64,000 nucleotides of DNA from Ruminococcaceae bacterium UBA3215 (GCA_002363155.1 DEWH01000013.1:85365-149364); one strand, 5' to 3'; numbered from the stretch's first letter, positions 35,374 to 44,645 are shown. Notes: generated by a model not told the origin, from the sequence alone. Translations and numbers: made by a program.

Positions 35374-37179
35374 ATGGCAGAAAAAAGAATACCTAAAAGA
35401 AGCGAAGTTGCCGAGGAATTCAAGTGGCACATAAACGACATCTACGCCACCGATGCGGATTTTGAGAAAGCACTTGAAGACGCGGGCAAATATCCGGAGA
35501 TACTTGCCGGATACGCCGGAAAGCTTTCCGCATCCCCGGAAGCGCTTCTGGAGTATATGAAGCTTGACGACGAGATCACAGTGATTGCGGAGGATCTCGG
35601 CAACTACTCCAACCGTAAGAGCGATGAGGATACCACCGTCAGCCTTTATTCCGGCTACTGCGACAGAGTGAACGCGCTGTTTGTTGCGATAGGAAGTGCT
35701 GCGGCATTCGCCGTTCCGGAGATCATCTCGATAAGCGATGATGATATGGAGCGGTTCTACAAGGAGCAGCCCGGTCTGGAGCACTACCGCCTCGCCCTTG
35801 ACAGGATAAGGAGCAAGCGCAGCCACATTCTCTCTCCCGAGGAGGAGCGGATAGCCGCAATGGCGGGAGAAATGGCATCTTCACCGGAGACGATATTCTC
35901 AATGCTCGACAACGCGGATATAAAGTTCCCCGATGCGGTGGATAAGGACGGAAACAAACACCAGATCACCCACGGCAGCTATATCCCGCTCATGCAGAGC
36001 GAGGACAGGGAGCTGCGAAAGTCAGCATTCACAAACCTCTACAACACATACAAAGGATTTGAGAACACCTATACCGCAGTGATCGCCGCGCACCTCAAGA
36101 CTCTTGCTTTCAACGCGAATGTGCATAAGTACGAGAATACGCTCGAAGCAGCTCTTGACAGCACAGAAGTACCGTCCGGCGTTTACTACAAGCTGATCGA
36201 CGCAGTTCACGCAAACATGGATAAGATGTACCGCTATGTGGCGCTTCGGAAGAAGCTGCTGGGAGTTGACGAGCTGCACTACTACGATCTGTACGCGCCC
36301 ATGGTAAGCGACGCCGAGGAAAAGATCACATACGAGCAGGCAAAAGAGACCGTGCTTGAAGCGGTAAAACCGCTTGGCGAGGAGTATTGCGCCATAATGC
36401 GCGGCGGATTTGATAGCGGCTGGGTTGATGTGTACGAGAACGAGAACAAGTGCAGCGGCGCATATTCTGCCGGCGCAAGAGTCCACCCGTTCGTACTTCT
36501 CAATCACACAGACGATCTCCAGTCCGAGTTCACGATCGCGCACGAAATGGGGCATGCGCTACATTCGTATCTCTCGAACAAGCATCAGTCCGTAACCTAC
36601 GCGGATTACAAGATCTTCGTAGCGGAAGTAGCCTCGACATTCAACGAGTCTCTGTTGATGCAGCATCTTCTGCGGACTACGAAAGACAAGCGCAAGCGTG
36701 CTTATCTGATAAACTACTTCCTTGAGCAGTTCCGCACCACTCTGTATCGCCAGACGATGTTTGCGGAGTTTGAGCTGAAGATCAATGAGATGCAGGCGAG
36801 AGGTGAGGCGGTAACATCGGACGCGCTGTGCAAGCTCTACGGCGAGCTGAACGATCTCTACTTCGGCAGCGGTATAGTTCACGACCCGGAGATCGACCAT
36901 GAGTGGCAGCGCATACCGCACTTCTACTATAACTATTACGTTTACCAGTACGCAACCGGATTCTCTGCCGCGATCGCTCTTTCGGAGCGTGTCCTGAACG
37001 GCGGGAGCAAGGAAGCGGAAGAATATCTCGGATTCCTTAAAGGCGGCTGCTCAAAGACACCGATCGAGCTGCTCAAAGGAGCCGGCGTTGATATGACAGA
37101 TGAAAAGACGGTAGGCGATGCGCTTGCTCTGTTCGGCTCCCTGCTCGACGAGATGGAAAAGCTCGCCGAAGAGATCTGA
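35374..37179 (+). CDS. pepF: Oligoendopeptidase F
   Basis: PepF is a zinc M3B peptidase that trims short peptides in the cytoplasm. The 601-residue protein is of standard length, with the zinc site HEMGH in FTIAHEMGHALHSYL, the downstream glutamate in FVAEVASTFNE, and the substrate-binding YNYYVYQYATGFSAA. GAAAGG precedes the ATG. Its 3' end runs into an inverted copy of the dispersed hairpin repeat, which may end transcription. Confidence 0.96.
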   Translation: MAEKRIPKRSEVAEEFKWHINDIYATDADFEKALEDAGKYPEILAGYAGKLSASPEALLEYMKLDDEITVIAEDLGNYSNRKSDEDTTVSLYSGYCDRVNALFVAIGSAAAFAVPEIISISDDDMERFYKEQPGLEHYRLALDRIRSKRSHILSPEEERIAAMAGEMASSPETIFSMLDNADIKFPDAVDKDGNKHQITHGSYIPLMQSEDRELRKSAFTNLYNTYKGFENTYTAVIAAHLKTLAFNANVHKYENTLEAALDSTEVPSGVYYKLIDAVHANMDKMYRYVALRKKLLGVDELHYYDLYAPMVSDAEEKITYEQAKETVLEAVKPLGEEYCAIMRGGFDSGWVDVYENENKCSGAYSAGARVHPFVLLNHTDDLQSEFTIAHEMGHALHSYLSNKHQSVTYADYKIFVAEVASTFNESLLMQHLLRTTKDKRKRAYLINYFLEQFRTTLYRQTMFAEFELKINEMQARGEAVTSDALCKLYGELNDLYFGSGIVHDPEIDHEWQRIPHFYYNYYVYQYATGFSAAIALSERVLNGGSKEAEEYLGFLKGGCSKTPIELLKGAGVDMTDEKTVGDALALFGSLLDEMEKLAEEI

Positions 37180-37189
37180 GAGAGTTTTT

Positions 37190-37312
37190 AAGAGATTTTG
37201 ATACGGGGGCTCCTGCCCCTGCGACCCCGCCAACCCCCTTTAAAAAGGGGGTTGGATCCCCTAAATCAATGCAGTATTTCTGAGTCACTGCTATGGGCAA
37301 AATGGCAGGAAA
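37190..37312. repeat. Dispersed hairpin repeat, copy B (inverted)
   Basis: Read on the minus strand this matches copy A: GCCCATAGC, GAAATACTGCATTGATTTAG, then the hairpin built on AACCCCCTTT and AAAGGGGGTT. It lies immediately after pepF. Confidence 0.85.
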
Positions 37313-37357
37313 CGCAGTGTTCAGGCAGCAGATCACTATTACAAAAGGAGAAAAAAG

Positions 37358-37852
37358 ATGAAAGAGATCGATTTAAGAGAACTTAACCTTAACCCATTCA
37401 AGCTTATCGGCAACGATTGGCTCGTGCTCGCCGCAGGAGATGAAAGCGGCTGCAACGCTATGACAGTATCGTGGGGGCATCTCGGCTGTCTCTGGAGTCC
37501 CAATCGCCCTACTGCCGCGGTTTATGTGCGTCAGTCCCGTTATACAAAGGAATTCATAGATAAGCACGATCTGTTCACGCTGTCGCTGATAGAGGACAGA
37601 GCCGCTCTCGGATATCTCGGTTCCCACTCCGGGAGAAACGAGAACAAGTTTGAAAACGCGGGTATCAAGCCGTTATTCATTGACGGCACGACTGCGATCG
37701 AGGGCGCAAAGCTCATATTCGTTTGCAGAAAGCTGTATAAAGCTCCGATATCCGCTGATTGCTTCATCGACAAGTCGATAGCCGCAAAGGATTACGCGAA
37801 CGGAGATTTCCACGAAATGTATATAGGTGAGATAATCAAGACGTATGATTAA
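37358..37852 (+). CDS. Flavin reductase-like (FMN-binding split barrel) protein
   Basis: The 164-residue protein has the flavin-reductase-like fold: WLVLAAGDESGCNAMTVSWG near the N-terminus, PTAAVYVRQSRYTKEFID, and a middle FTLSLIEDRAALGYLGSHSGR. Related proteins bind FMN and reduce it with NAD(P)H or act in iron or oxidative stress responses. GGAG precedes the ATG. It appears monocistronic. Confidence 0.85.
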   Translation: MKEIDLRELNLNPFKLIGNDWLVLAAGDESGCNAMTVSWGHLGCLWSPNRPTAAVYVRQSRYTKEFIDKHDLFTLSLIEDRAALGYLGSHSGRNENKFENAGIKPLFIDGTTAIEGAKLIFVCRKLYKAPISADCFIDKSIAAKDYANGDFHEMYIGEIIKTYD

Positions 37853-37859
37853 GTAATAG

Positions 37860-37900
37860 GAACCGCCTGCTGTGAATAAACACAGCAGGCGGTTCTTGTT
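37860..37900 (+). terminator. Terminator after the flavin reductase-like gene
   Basis: A 15-base perfect stem (37860-37874 with 37881-37895) is followed by TTGTT. The stem is strong though the T tract is weak. Confidence 0.7.
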
Positions 37901-37946
37901 ATGCAAAAAAACGGTCTGCGTCAACGGCTGTTTTGTATAGGCGCAT

Positions 37947-38666
37947 TCACGCCATACCGCACATCATATCGTAGAATCCGGGGATAGCGGAAGTCGCCAT
38001 TATCTGCGCTACGGTAGCAACATCAATTATCGTGTGACCTATCATTATCGGCACCGGATCGCGCTTTTTGTAGTAGTACGCACAAAGGATCACCGTAAGC
38101 GGCAGGAATGAAAGAAAGCGGTACAGAATGTATCTGACATCAAACAGCGTCGGGATAAAACTGTGCTGAAGTGCATAGAAAAGAGCGGGAACAAGAACTG
38201 CCGCGTACTTGTTTTTTATATTATTGACACCGCAGCCGAGATAAAGCCCGTCCTCTGCGAATGCAGTCGTAATCGGAAGCAGCGGTATGTTGACAGCCGC
38301 AAGAACAACGGGTATCGGCGCTATAACCATTGGCGGCGCATACGGTATCACGCCGTAGCACAGGAATCCCGCCAGAAACATTCCCCCCATTCCGAGCACA
38401 AGTATGACAACGGACACGATCACGACCTGACTCACCTTTGTCTGCCCCTTCTTATAGCCAATGAGTTCCGCAAAAGTCTGACCCGTGCTTCTGGCGGCAA
38501 AGATCAGCATTGCTATTGTCAGAAGATTTACAATGGTATCTGTGACCGACCACCAGTTGCTTATCTCATCTATTCTCTTATTGACAAGACCTGCGCCCAC
38601 AAGAAAGATAAGCGGGAATATTATCGAACGCACCGGCATCAGATAAGGGAGTGTTTTTCTGTCCAT
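37947..38666 (-). CDS. CPBP-family-like membrane protein
   Basis: A 239-residue protein with about seven hydrophobic segments. The order of motifs fits CPBP intramembrane proteases (CAAX protease and bacteriocin-immunity type): AFAEDGLYLG in place of the usual EExxxR, then YALQHSF with a histidine, then IGHTIIDV with the HxxxD motif. The second Glu is Asp and the Arg is missing, so proteolytic activity is uncertain. GAGAGG precedes the ATG. Confidence 0.65.
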   Translation of the reverse strand: MDRKTLPYLMPVRSIIFPLIFLVGAGLVNKRIDEISNWWSVTDTIVNLLTIAMLIFAARSTGQTFAELIGYKKGQTKVSQVVIVSVVILVLGMGGMFLAGFLCYGVIPYAPPMVIAPIPVVLAAVNIPLLPITTAFAEDGLYLGCGVNNIKNKYAAVLVPALFYALQHSFIPTLFDVRYILYRFLSFLPLTVILCAYYYKKRDPVPIMIGHTIIDVATVAQIMATSAIPGFYDMMCGMA

Positions 38667-38699
38667 TTTGTTATCCTCTCAAACCAAACGTGATCGTCG

Positions 38700-38741
38700 A
38701 AAAAATAGCCGCAGCAATTATTATAAACTTATGCTGCGGCT
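38700..38741 (-). terminator. Terminator after the ribulose-phosphate epimerase gene
   Basis: On the minus strand AGCCGCAGCA pairs with TGCTGCGGCT and is followed by ATTTTTT. Confidence 0.85.
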
Positions 38742-38770
38742 GAAACTTCACTGAATCACCGACGCTCACA

Positions 38771-40081
38771 TCAGAATGTGAAGTTGAGCGGCGGTGTATT
38801 GTTATTATTATTATTGTTGTCGTCCTTGTTATTCAGAGACCTTATAGGCTTGGGCTTGCTGTGGATTATATGCGGGAAGAGGGATTTCTTTGCCGGTTCG
38901 GGCGCAGGCTGCTGTGCTTCCGGAGCAGACTGAGGCGTCGCGAGTGTGGGCTGAGGTGCTGACGGTGCGGGCTGTATTGCCTCGGCAAGTGTTCCGGCAG
39001 GTTTATCCGGCTGCACAGGCTTCACGGGTTCGGACGGTATCGAGGAATACTCGGACTTTACCGCCTGTACCGGCGAAGTCGGCATTATGGGCGCACCGCC
39101 TACGACTTCCGGCTCATTTGGCATAAGCTCGAACGGTTCATCAACTGGAGCTGTAATATCAATGTCCTCTTCTGAAATATCACCGCCGTTGCCTTCTGCC
39201 GTCTTATCATCGAAATCGAACACTTTCTCCTCTTTCTTGGGAGGTCTGTTAATAACGGGACGCTCCACCTCTCCTATCTGGGAGATGTTCTTGAGCTCAA
39301 CGGTATGGTTGCTTGGTGCGATCTGTATGTCCTCGACAGGAACGGTAGTGATTATCTCATTGGGATTGATCTCAGCAACACCGCCCAAAGGCTGTCCGTA
39401 ATACGCATTCTCGCCGTGCTTGCGGAAATAGTGCTTATCCATAAGAGCTTCGCTGATACGGGTAAGACCGAACTGGAAGTTGGTGTTGAACACTGCCATG
39501 TGCGCTATCTCTTCAAGAACGATAGCATTCTCGACTGCCTTTTCGGGAGTTTCGCCCCACGCGAAAGGTCCGTGCTGTGCGACAAGACATGCCGGTACTT
39601 CCATACAGCCGAGATTTCTTCTCGCAAATGTATCTACGATCGCATAACCGGTATTGCGCTCATATTCCTCGGTGATCATATTCTCTTCAAGCGGCATGGT
39701 GCAGGGAATATCGCCGTAGAAATAATCGGCGTGAGTGGTTCCGTATGCTACGATATCAAGTCCGGCCTGCGCCCATACGGTCGCATAGCGTGAGTGGGTA
39801 TGTACAACGCCTCCGAGCTCCTCGAAAGCCTGATACAGCGCGATATGAGTGGGCGTATCGGAGGAGGGGCGGAAATTGCCCTCAACGACATTTCCGTCCA
39901 TATTTACAACGACCATTTTATCGGGGGTAAGCTCGTCATAAGAAACTCCGGACGGCTTAATAACGATAAGACCGGACTTCCTGTCGATTGCAGAAACATT
40001 TCCCCATGTAAGTATTACGAGACCGCTGTCGCGAAGCCGGATATTTGCTTTGCAGACGCGTTCCTTGAGTTCTTCGAGCAT
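38771..40081 (-). CDS. araD: L-ribulose-5-phosphate 4-epimerase with disordered C-terminal extension
   Basis: Residues 1-231 are a full AraD-type class II aldolase/epimerase: LTWGNVSAIDR, IKPSGVSYDEL, the zinc histidines in VVHTHSRYATVWAQ, the THADYFYGDIPC loop, and HGPFAWG. AraD converts L-ribulose 5-phosphate to D-xylulose 5-phosphate in arabinose use. Residues 232-436 are an added tail without homology I know: acidic (DISEEDIDI), then Pro/Gln/Ala-rich, then basic (SKPKPIRSL), ending in seven asparagines. The usual enzyme stops near residue 231. The reading frame is continuous, so the tail appears to be translated. No arabinose genes adjoin. Confidence 0.88.
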   Translation of the reverse strand: MLEELKERVCKANIRLRDSGLVILTWGNVSAIDRKSGLIVIKPSGVSYDELTPDKMVVVNMDGNVVEGNFRPSSDTPTHIALYQAFEELGGVVHTHSRYATVWAQAGLDIVAYGTTHADYFYGDIPCTMPLEENMITEEYERNTGYAIVDTFARRNLGCMEVPACLVAQHGPFAWGETPEKAVENAIVLEEIAHMAVFNTNFQFGLTRISEALMDKHYFRKHGENAYYGQPLGGVAEINPNEIITTVPVEDIQIAPSNHTVELKNISQIGEVERPVINRPPKKEEKVFDFDDKTAEGNGGDISEEDIDITAPVDEPFELMPNEPEVVGGAPIMPTSPVQAVKSEYSSIPSEPVKPVQPDKPAGTLAEAIQPAPSAPQPTLATPQSAPEAQQPAPEPAKKSLFPHIIHSKPKPIRSLNNKDDNNNNNNNTPPLNFTF

Positions 40082-40252
40082 TATGACCTCCTGCGTAAGA
40101 AACGGATATATTGGATAATGAGACAGACCTGTCTCATGCAGATTTACACAATAATATTATACACCTAATGCAGAGTTATTTCAACTGCATTCCGAATTTT
40201 CTACAAATGTTAATAAAAAAGGGATAAAATTTTAGCAATTATCAACAACACC

Positions 40253-40558
40253 CTATTTCACTTCAATAAAGTATTCCTTTTTCACTCTTCCGTTGCTGTC
40301 AAATCCGACCCCGTCGGCAAGCAGCATTTCCCGCTGAACATTCCCGCCGCCGAACGCGAATGCCGGCGATACTTCCCCGAACCGGTTCACGACTCTGTAA
40401 CAAGGGACATGCTCCGGATCGCTGTTGACATGAAGAGCGTAACCCACCACCCGCGAAAGTCTCGGATTTCCGACAAGCTTTGCCACCTGACCGTAAGACG
40501 CGACTTTTCCGCGGGGGATCCTGCTGACTACCGCATAGATCTGCTCAAACGTATTCAT
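40253..40558 (-). CDS. MGMT-family alkyltransferase-like protein
   Basis: The 101-residue protein is the DNA-binding/active-site domain of O6-alkylguanine-DNA alkyltransferases without the N-terminal domain: IPRGKVASYGQVAKLVG (helix-turn-helix) and VPCYRVVNRFGE. The acceptor Cys is kept, but the His of the usual PCHR motif is Tyr. It may repair alkylated guanine or only mark it, as ATL proteins do. Its ATG overlaps the nadE stop by one base, so the two are translationally coupled. Confidence 0.88.
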   Translation of the reverse strand: MNTFEQIYAVVSRIPRGKVASYGQVAKLVGNPRLSRVVGYALHVNSDPEHVPCYRVVNRFGEVSPAFAFGGGNVQREMLLADGVGFDSNGRVKKEYFIEVK

Positions 40559-42351
40559 CAGAGCCCCTCCGCTTCATCGAGCCAGAGCTTAGAGCAGATA
40601 TCCGACGGCATATCGAAGTCACCGGGCGCAAGGCTCACCGAGCCTATCCGCACACCGTCCGGCGAACAGGAGCGCTTGAACTGCTGTAAAAAGAAGCGTC
40701 GGCAGAACGTCCTGAGCCAGCGCTTTATTGTTTCGCTGTCGTAAACTCCGTCAAAAGCAGTCTGTGCCGTGCGGAATATCTTTGCAGGCGAGCTTCCCCG
40801 CCGGATCATGTGGTACAGGAAGAAATCGTGCAGTTCGTAGGGACCTACACTGTCCTCGGTTTTCTGACCGGGAAGAAGCTCCGGACTTATCGGCGTATCT
40901 ACGATATCACGGAGCACCGCCGCAAGCTCCGGCTCCGCGTAAGAACCGGCAAAGTATGACACGATACGCTGCATAAGCGTTTTCGGGATTCCGGCGTTCA
41001 CACCGTACATCGACATCTGATCGCCGCCGTAGGTCGCCCAGCCGAGTGCGATCTCGGACAGGTCGCCGGTGCCGACAACAATGCCGTTAACGTCGTTCGC
41101 GATATCCATAAGCACCTGCGTGCGCTCTCTCGCCTGAGCGTTCTCAAAAGCCGCATTGTGCAGCTCAGGATCGTGACCGATATCGCTGAAGTGATGACTC
41201 ACGGACTCGGAGATATTCACCTCACGCAGCGTTACGCCAAGCAGCTCACACAGCTTTACAGCGTTGCTCTTTGTGCGGTTTGTGGTTCCGAAGCACGGCA
41301 TAGTCACCGCGATAACATCTTTCCTGCCGCTAAGACAGGATTCTGCGACCCATGTGCACACCAGCAGCGCAAGAGTGCTGTCAAGCCCACCGGAGACACC
41401 GATCACGAGCTTCTTTGCTCCTGTATGCTTTACCCGTTTTTCAAGAGCAAACCGCTGTATGCAGTCAAATATAGTATAGCATCTGTTTTCGAGCTCTTTC
41501 TCGTCGTCGGGAACAAAAGGCAGTCTCGAAAACTTTCTCTCAAGGTTCGTGATATCAGGCATCAGTGAAAACCCGACAGTTTCCGCATTCACGGGAGCTG
41601 TGCCGTTTTTCCGGCGTTCGTAGGCTATAAATCCGAGATCGGCGTCCGCGGTATAGTTTACTCGGCTTGCGCACCAATCCACGCCGACAAGCTCCTTACC
41701 GTTCTCGTAAATCATTACACGTCCGGGATATACCGCACCCGCCGTGCTTTCACCCTGTCCGGCATCAGCGGAAACAAGCGCACAATGCCCGTCATACGAC
41801 ATCACAGACGCCGCCGCTTTAAGGTACGCCTCCCTTCCTACTGTCTCCGGCTCTGCCTTCATCTGAAGAACAACACTTGCACCCGTCTGCGGCTTGTCGC
41901 CTCCGATGCAGACTTCAAGCGAGAGATCGGGATAGGTCTCGCAGTCAAAACGGGTAACTGATGTTCCGGCGGAGAAATACCGCATCTGCCGAGCTGTAAG
42001 GCTCCTCTTCGGCACTATGCCTATAACTTCTCCTTTGGTAAATACAGCCGCGCAGTCATACAGCGCTCCGTCAATGCGAAAAGGAAGTCCGGCTGTACAT
42101 ACAGCGTCGTAATGGGCGCAGGCGGAAACTATCCTGTCCAGCGCTCTCTGTGCGCCGTTCAGAAGTTCACTGTGCAGAAAAAGCTCACCGCAAGTGCTTC
42201 CCGTAATACAAAGCTCCGGCAGCACTATGACACGCGCTCCCGCTTCGTAAGCCGACTTTATGCGCCCGATAATGCTGTCGGCGTTATATTCGCAGTCTCC
42301 CGGACGTATCTCCGGGACAGCTGCACAAACCTTCAAGAATCCGTGTTTCAT
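40558..42351 (-). CDS. nadE: Glutamine-dependent NAD+ synthase
   Basis: I place the start at 42351, seven bases after AGGAGG; a frame seven codons longer lacks a site. The 597-residue enzyme has an N-terminal nitrilase-type glutaminase (VLPELCITGSTCGELF with the Glu, EVCIGGDKPQ with the Cys) and a C-terminal synthetase with the P-loop SGGLDST, plus GTGDLSEIALGW. It amidates nicotinic acid adenine dinucleotide using glutamine nitrogen. The small alkyltransferase-like gene follows with a one-base overlap. Confidence 0.96.
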   Translation of the reverse strand: MKHGFLKVCAAVPEIRPGDCEYNADSIIGRIKSAYEAGARVIVLPELCITGSTCGELFLHSELLNGAQRALDRIVSACAHYDAVCTAGLPFRIDGALYDCAAVFTKGEVIGIVPKRSLTARQMRYFSAGTSVTRFDCETYPDLSLEVCIGGDKPQTGASVVLQMKAEPETVGREAYLKAAASVMSYDGHCALVSADAGQGESTAGAVYPGRVMIYENGKELVGVDWCASRVNYTADADLGFIAYERRKNGTAPVNAETVGFSLMPDITNLERKFSRLPFVPDDEKELENRCYTIFDCIQRFALEKRVKHTGAKKLVIGVSGGLDSTLALLVCTWVAESCLSGRKDVIAVTMPCFGTTNRTKSNAVKLCELLGVTLREVNISESVSHHFSDIGHDPELHNAAFENAQARERTQVLMDIANDVNGIVVGTGDLSEIALGWATYGGDQMSMYGVNAGIPKTLMQRIVSYFAGSYAEPELAAVLRDIVDTPISPELLPGQKTEDSVGPYELHDFFLYHMIRRGSSPAKIFRTAQTAFDGVYDSETIKRWLRTFCRRFFLQQFKRSCSPDGVRIGSVSLAPGDFDMPSDICSKLWLDEAEGL

Positions 42352-42384
42352 ACCAAATCCTCCTGCTCTCACTTTCGTGCAAGA

Positions 42385-42418
42385 ACAGCCGCCTGTCGTT
42401 TACCGGACAGGCGGCTGT
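42385..42418 (-). terminator. Hairpin between the HPt gene and nadE
   Basis: A 13-base perfect stem (ACAGCCGCCTGTC/GACAGGCGGCTGT) with an eight-base loop lies after the HPt gene on the minus strand. The following T tract is short, so termination is likely but not certain. Confidence 0.65.
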
Positions 42419-42434
42419 AATCAGCATCGCTTCA

Positions 42435-42785
42435 TCACTTACGCGCGTTATAAAGCTCCACAAGTCTCTGCTTCTGCTCCTTAGCCCTGCTGAGATATTC
42501 GCTGTAATCGGTATCCTTCTTGTCCCTCAGCAGCTCGGTTATCGCGCAGACCGGCTCATAGACCGGCGTTATCGAGATGTTGCCGTACATACCTTTAAGT
42601 GCATGCGCAACTTCAAATGCCTTATCGAAATCCTTTTCCGCGATATACTTTTCAAGCTCATCGAGACGCTCGTCCGGAATGACGCTCTTCACGAGATCTA
42701 TGTAGAATTCCTCATCGTCAAGGCATCTCGAAATACCTTCTTCAACATTTGCGCCGTAAGCCTTAAGATTATCAATAGTCAGCAT
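42435..42785 (-). CDS. HPt-domain phosphotransfer protein
   Basis: The ATG at 42785 has GGAAGG eight bases upstream; a GTG nine bases earlier overlaps that site. The 116-residue helical protein carries the HPt motif AHALKGMYGN with His61 as phosphoacceptor. HPt proteins pass phosphate between response regulator domains. It lies 21 bp after the REC-GGDEF-EAL gene, so it probably exchanges phosphate with that protein's receiver domain; no histidine kinase is nearby. Confidence 0.9.
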   Translation of the reverse strand: MLTIDNLKAYGANVEEGISRCLDDEEFYIDLVKSVIPDERLDELEKYIAEKDFDKAFEVAHALKGMYGNISITPVYEPVCAITELLRDKKDTDYSEYLSRAKEQKQRLVELYNARK

Positions 42786-42806
42786 ACCATTCACCTTCCA
42801 CTAAGC

Positions 42807-44507
42807 TTATTTCAGATTGAGAGCAGCTTCGATCAGCTTCTCAAACTCATGCTCCGGCACAGGCTTCGAGAAGTAGTAACCCTGTATTATATCACAGCCC
42901 ACTTTCTTGAGCAGTTCATACTGTTCCTTAGTTTCAACGCCTTCGGCAATTACCGGGATCTTTAGGAACTTCGCGATATCTATCATAAGCTGCACCATAC
43001 GCAGTTCCTTGTCGTCCTCGCATATCTTGCGGATAAACAGCATGTCCAGCTTCAGCGCATCTACCGGGAGTGTCGCAAGCATATTCAGCGATGAATAACC
43101 CGCGCCGAAGTCGTCCATTTCCACGCGGAAACCGTCCTCGCGCAGCTTCTTCACAGTCTCGATTATCTGTTCGGAATTATCCGTATAAGCGGACTCGGTG
43201 ATCTCAAGAAAATACTCGCTCGGTTCAAGCCCATTTTCCTTGACTATATTCAGCAGTTTCTGTTCAAGGTCGGGATCGTAGATATCTATGCGGGAAACAT
43301 TTACGGAAACAGGAACAGTGATGCCGTATTTATCCTTCCAGCGCTTTATCTGTGCCGCAGCTTCGCGCCATACATAATGGTCAAGCTTCTGCACCAGCCC
43401 GTTCTCCTCAAAGAGCGGAACGAAATTTCCGGGGCTCACCATGCCGTATTCCGGGTGTTCCCAGCGGATAAGAGCCTCTGCACTTGAAAGCACCGGTTCT
43501 GCACCTGTGATATTGTATTTTGGCTGGTAGTAAACCTTGAACTGCTTTTCCTCAACGCCGGTGTCCATATCTCCGATGAGCTTTTCGGAATAAAGCTCCT
43601 TCTCGTGCATGGAATCGTCATATATCACGAACCCGGTCTTGTAATTGTTTCTGAGGGAGTTGCAGGCAAAAGACGCTCTGTCAAAACGTGTCTCAATATC
43701 TATGCTTTTGTCAGCTTCGCGGTAAATGCCCATACGAAGATTGATGCGGGAATTGCCGGCAACTTCCGTAAGCTCGGTAACTATGCGGTTAAGCATCGCC
43801 TCATAATTATCTCTGTGAGAGATGTACATATAGAACGTATCGGCTTCACAGCGGCATGCGATACCGTCCGCTTCATCAAGTATGCGGTTGAGCTGTCCGG
43901 CAATGGTGCTTATAACCGTATCGCCGAAAAGCCTTCCGTGAAGCTCGTTTATGAGTCTGAAGCGGTTGACATTGATAACGATCGCGTCCATAGGTATTTC
44001 GGGATAATACTGATCGTGCCTTACGCTGTGCTGGAAGAAGAAGTCCTTTGTATAAAGTCCGGTAAGCGAATCATTCTCAGTCGCGCTTATGATGCTGCTG
44101 TCCTCGGCAAGCTCTATGGAGCGCCTTACTCTTGCGAGAATAACTTCCGGCATATCGTAAGGCTTGGTGATAAAGTCAGCTGCTCCGAGCTGAAGGCTCC
44201 TTACCTCTGCTGTTCTCTCGGAAGTCAGAACGATAACAGGAATACGCGAGAGACTTGGATCATCGTGAAGCAGAGCGAGCAGCTCATAACCGTCCATTTT
44301 CGGCATTATGAGATCAAGCAAAATCATCGACAGCGTCTTCTCACGCTTACGGATCAGGTCAAGCGCTTCCTGACCGTCCTCGGCGTAGATAACGTCGTAC
44401 TCCTTTTCTATGATCTTACCGAGCAGACGGCGATTAACGTGCTCATCGTCAACTATCAGCACCAATCGTCTGATGCCGTTTCTTGCAGCTCTTACAGCCT
44501 CAGCCAT
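42807..44507 (-). CDS. REC-GGDEF(degenerate)-EAL cyclic-di-GMP phosphodiesterase
   Basis: The 566-residue protein has a receiver domain (IVDDEHVN at 18-25, phospho-Asp65 in LLDLIMP, Lys in FITKPYDMP), a GGDEF domain with the catalytic motif lost (EADTF where GGDEF belongs), and an EAL domain with intact SAEALIRWEHPEYG, DDFGAGYSSL and VIAEGVET. It should hydrolyse c-di-GMP under control of phosphorylation and perhaps of nucleotide binding to the inactive GGDEF domain. Together with the HPt gene it forms a two-gene operon. A link to motility is plausible given flagellin in this genome. Confidence 0.93.
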   Translation of the reverse strand: MAEAVRAARNGIRRLVLIVDDEHVNRRLLGKIIEKEYDVIYAEDGQEALDLIRKREKTLSMILLDLIMPKMDGYELLALLHDDPSLSRIPVIVLTSERTAEVRSLQLGAADFITKPYDMPEVILARVRRSIELAEDSSIISATENDSLTGLYTKDFFFQHSVRHDQYYPEIPMDAIVINVNRFRLINELHGRLFGDTVISTIAGQLNRILDEADGIACRCEADTFYMYISHRDNYEAMLNRIVTELTEVAGNSRINLRMGIYREADKSIDIETRFDRASFACNSLRNNYKTGFVIYDDSMHEKELYSEKLIGDMDTGVEEKQFKVYYQPKYNITGAEPVLSSAEALIRWEHPEYGMVSPGNFVPLFEENGLVQKLDHYVWREAAAQIKRWKDKYGITVPVSVNVSRIDIYDPDLEQKLLNIVKENGLEPSEYFLEITESAYTDNSEQIIETVKKLREDGFRVEMDDFGAGYSSLNMLATLPVDALKLDMLFIRKICEDDKELRMVQLMIDIAKFLKIPVIAEGVETKEQYELLKKVGCDIIQGYYFSKPVPEHEFEKLIEAALNLK

Positions 44508-44542
44508 TTCAAGACCTCCGTTGCTTTACATTATTTACAAAT

Positions 44543-44571
44543 ATTATAACACACAGCGCTATAAATTGCAA
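44543..44571 (-). promoter_or_regulatory. Promoter of the REC-GGDEF-EAL/HPt operon
   Basis: On the minus strand TTGCAA (44571-44566) and TATAAT (44548-44543) are 17 bases apart, 36 bp before the ATG. Confidence 0.75.
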
Positions 44572-44610
44572 GTATTTTACAAAATATTTATGTGCGATCC
44601 GACATGGCAT

Positions 44611-44645
44611 AAAAAGTCCCGTGCCTTACTGCCAAAGCACGGGAC
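44611..44645 (-). terminator. Terminator of the sortase/PNPOx-like operon
   Basis: On the minus strand GTCCCGTGC pairs with GCACGGGAC and is followed by five T residues. Confidence 0.88.

Noticed and set aside
34729..35826. 365-codon minus-strand open frame
   Set aside because: It is antisense to the PrsA-like gene and pepF.
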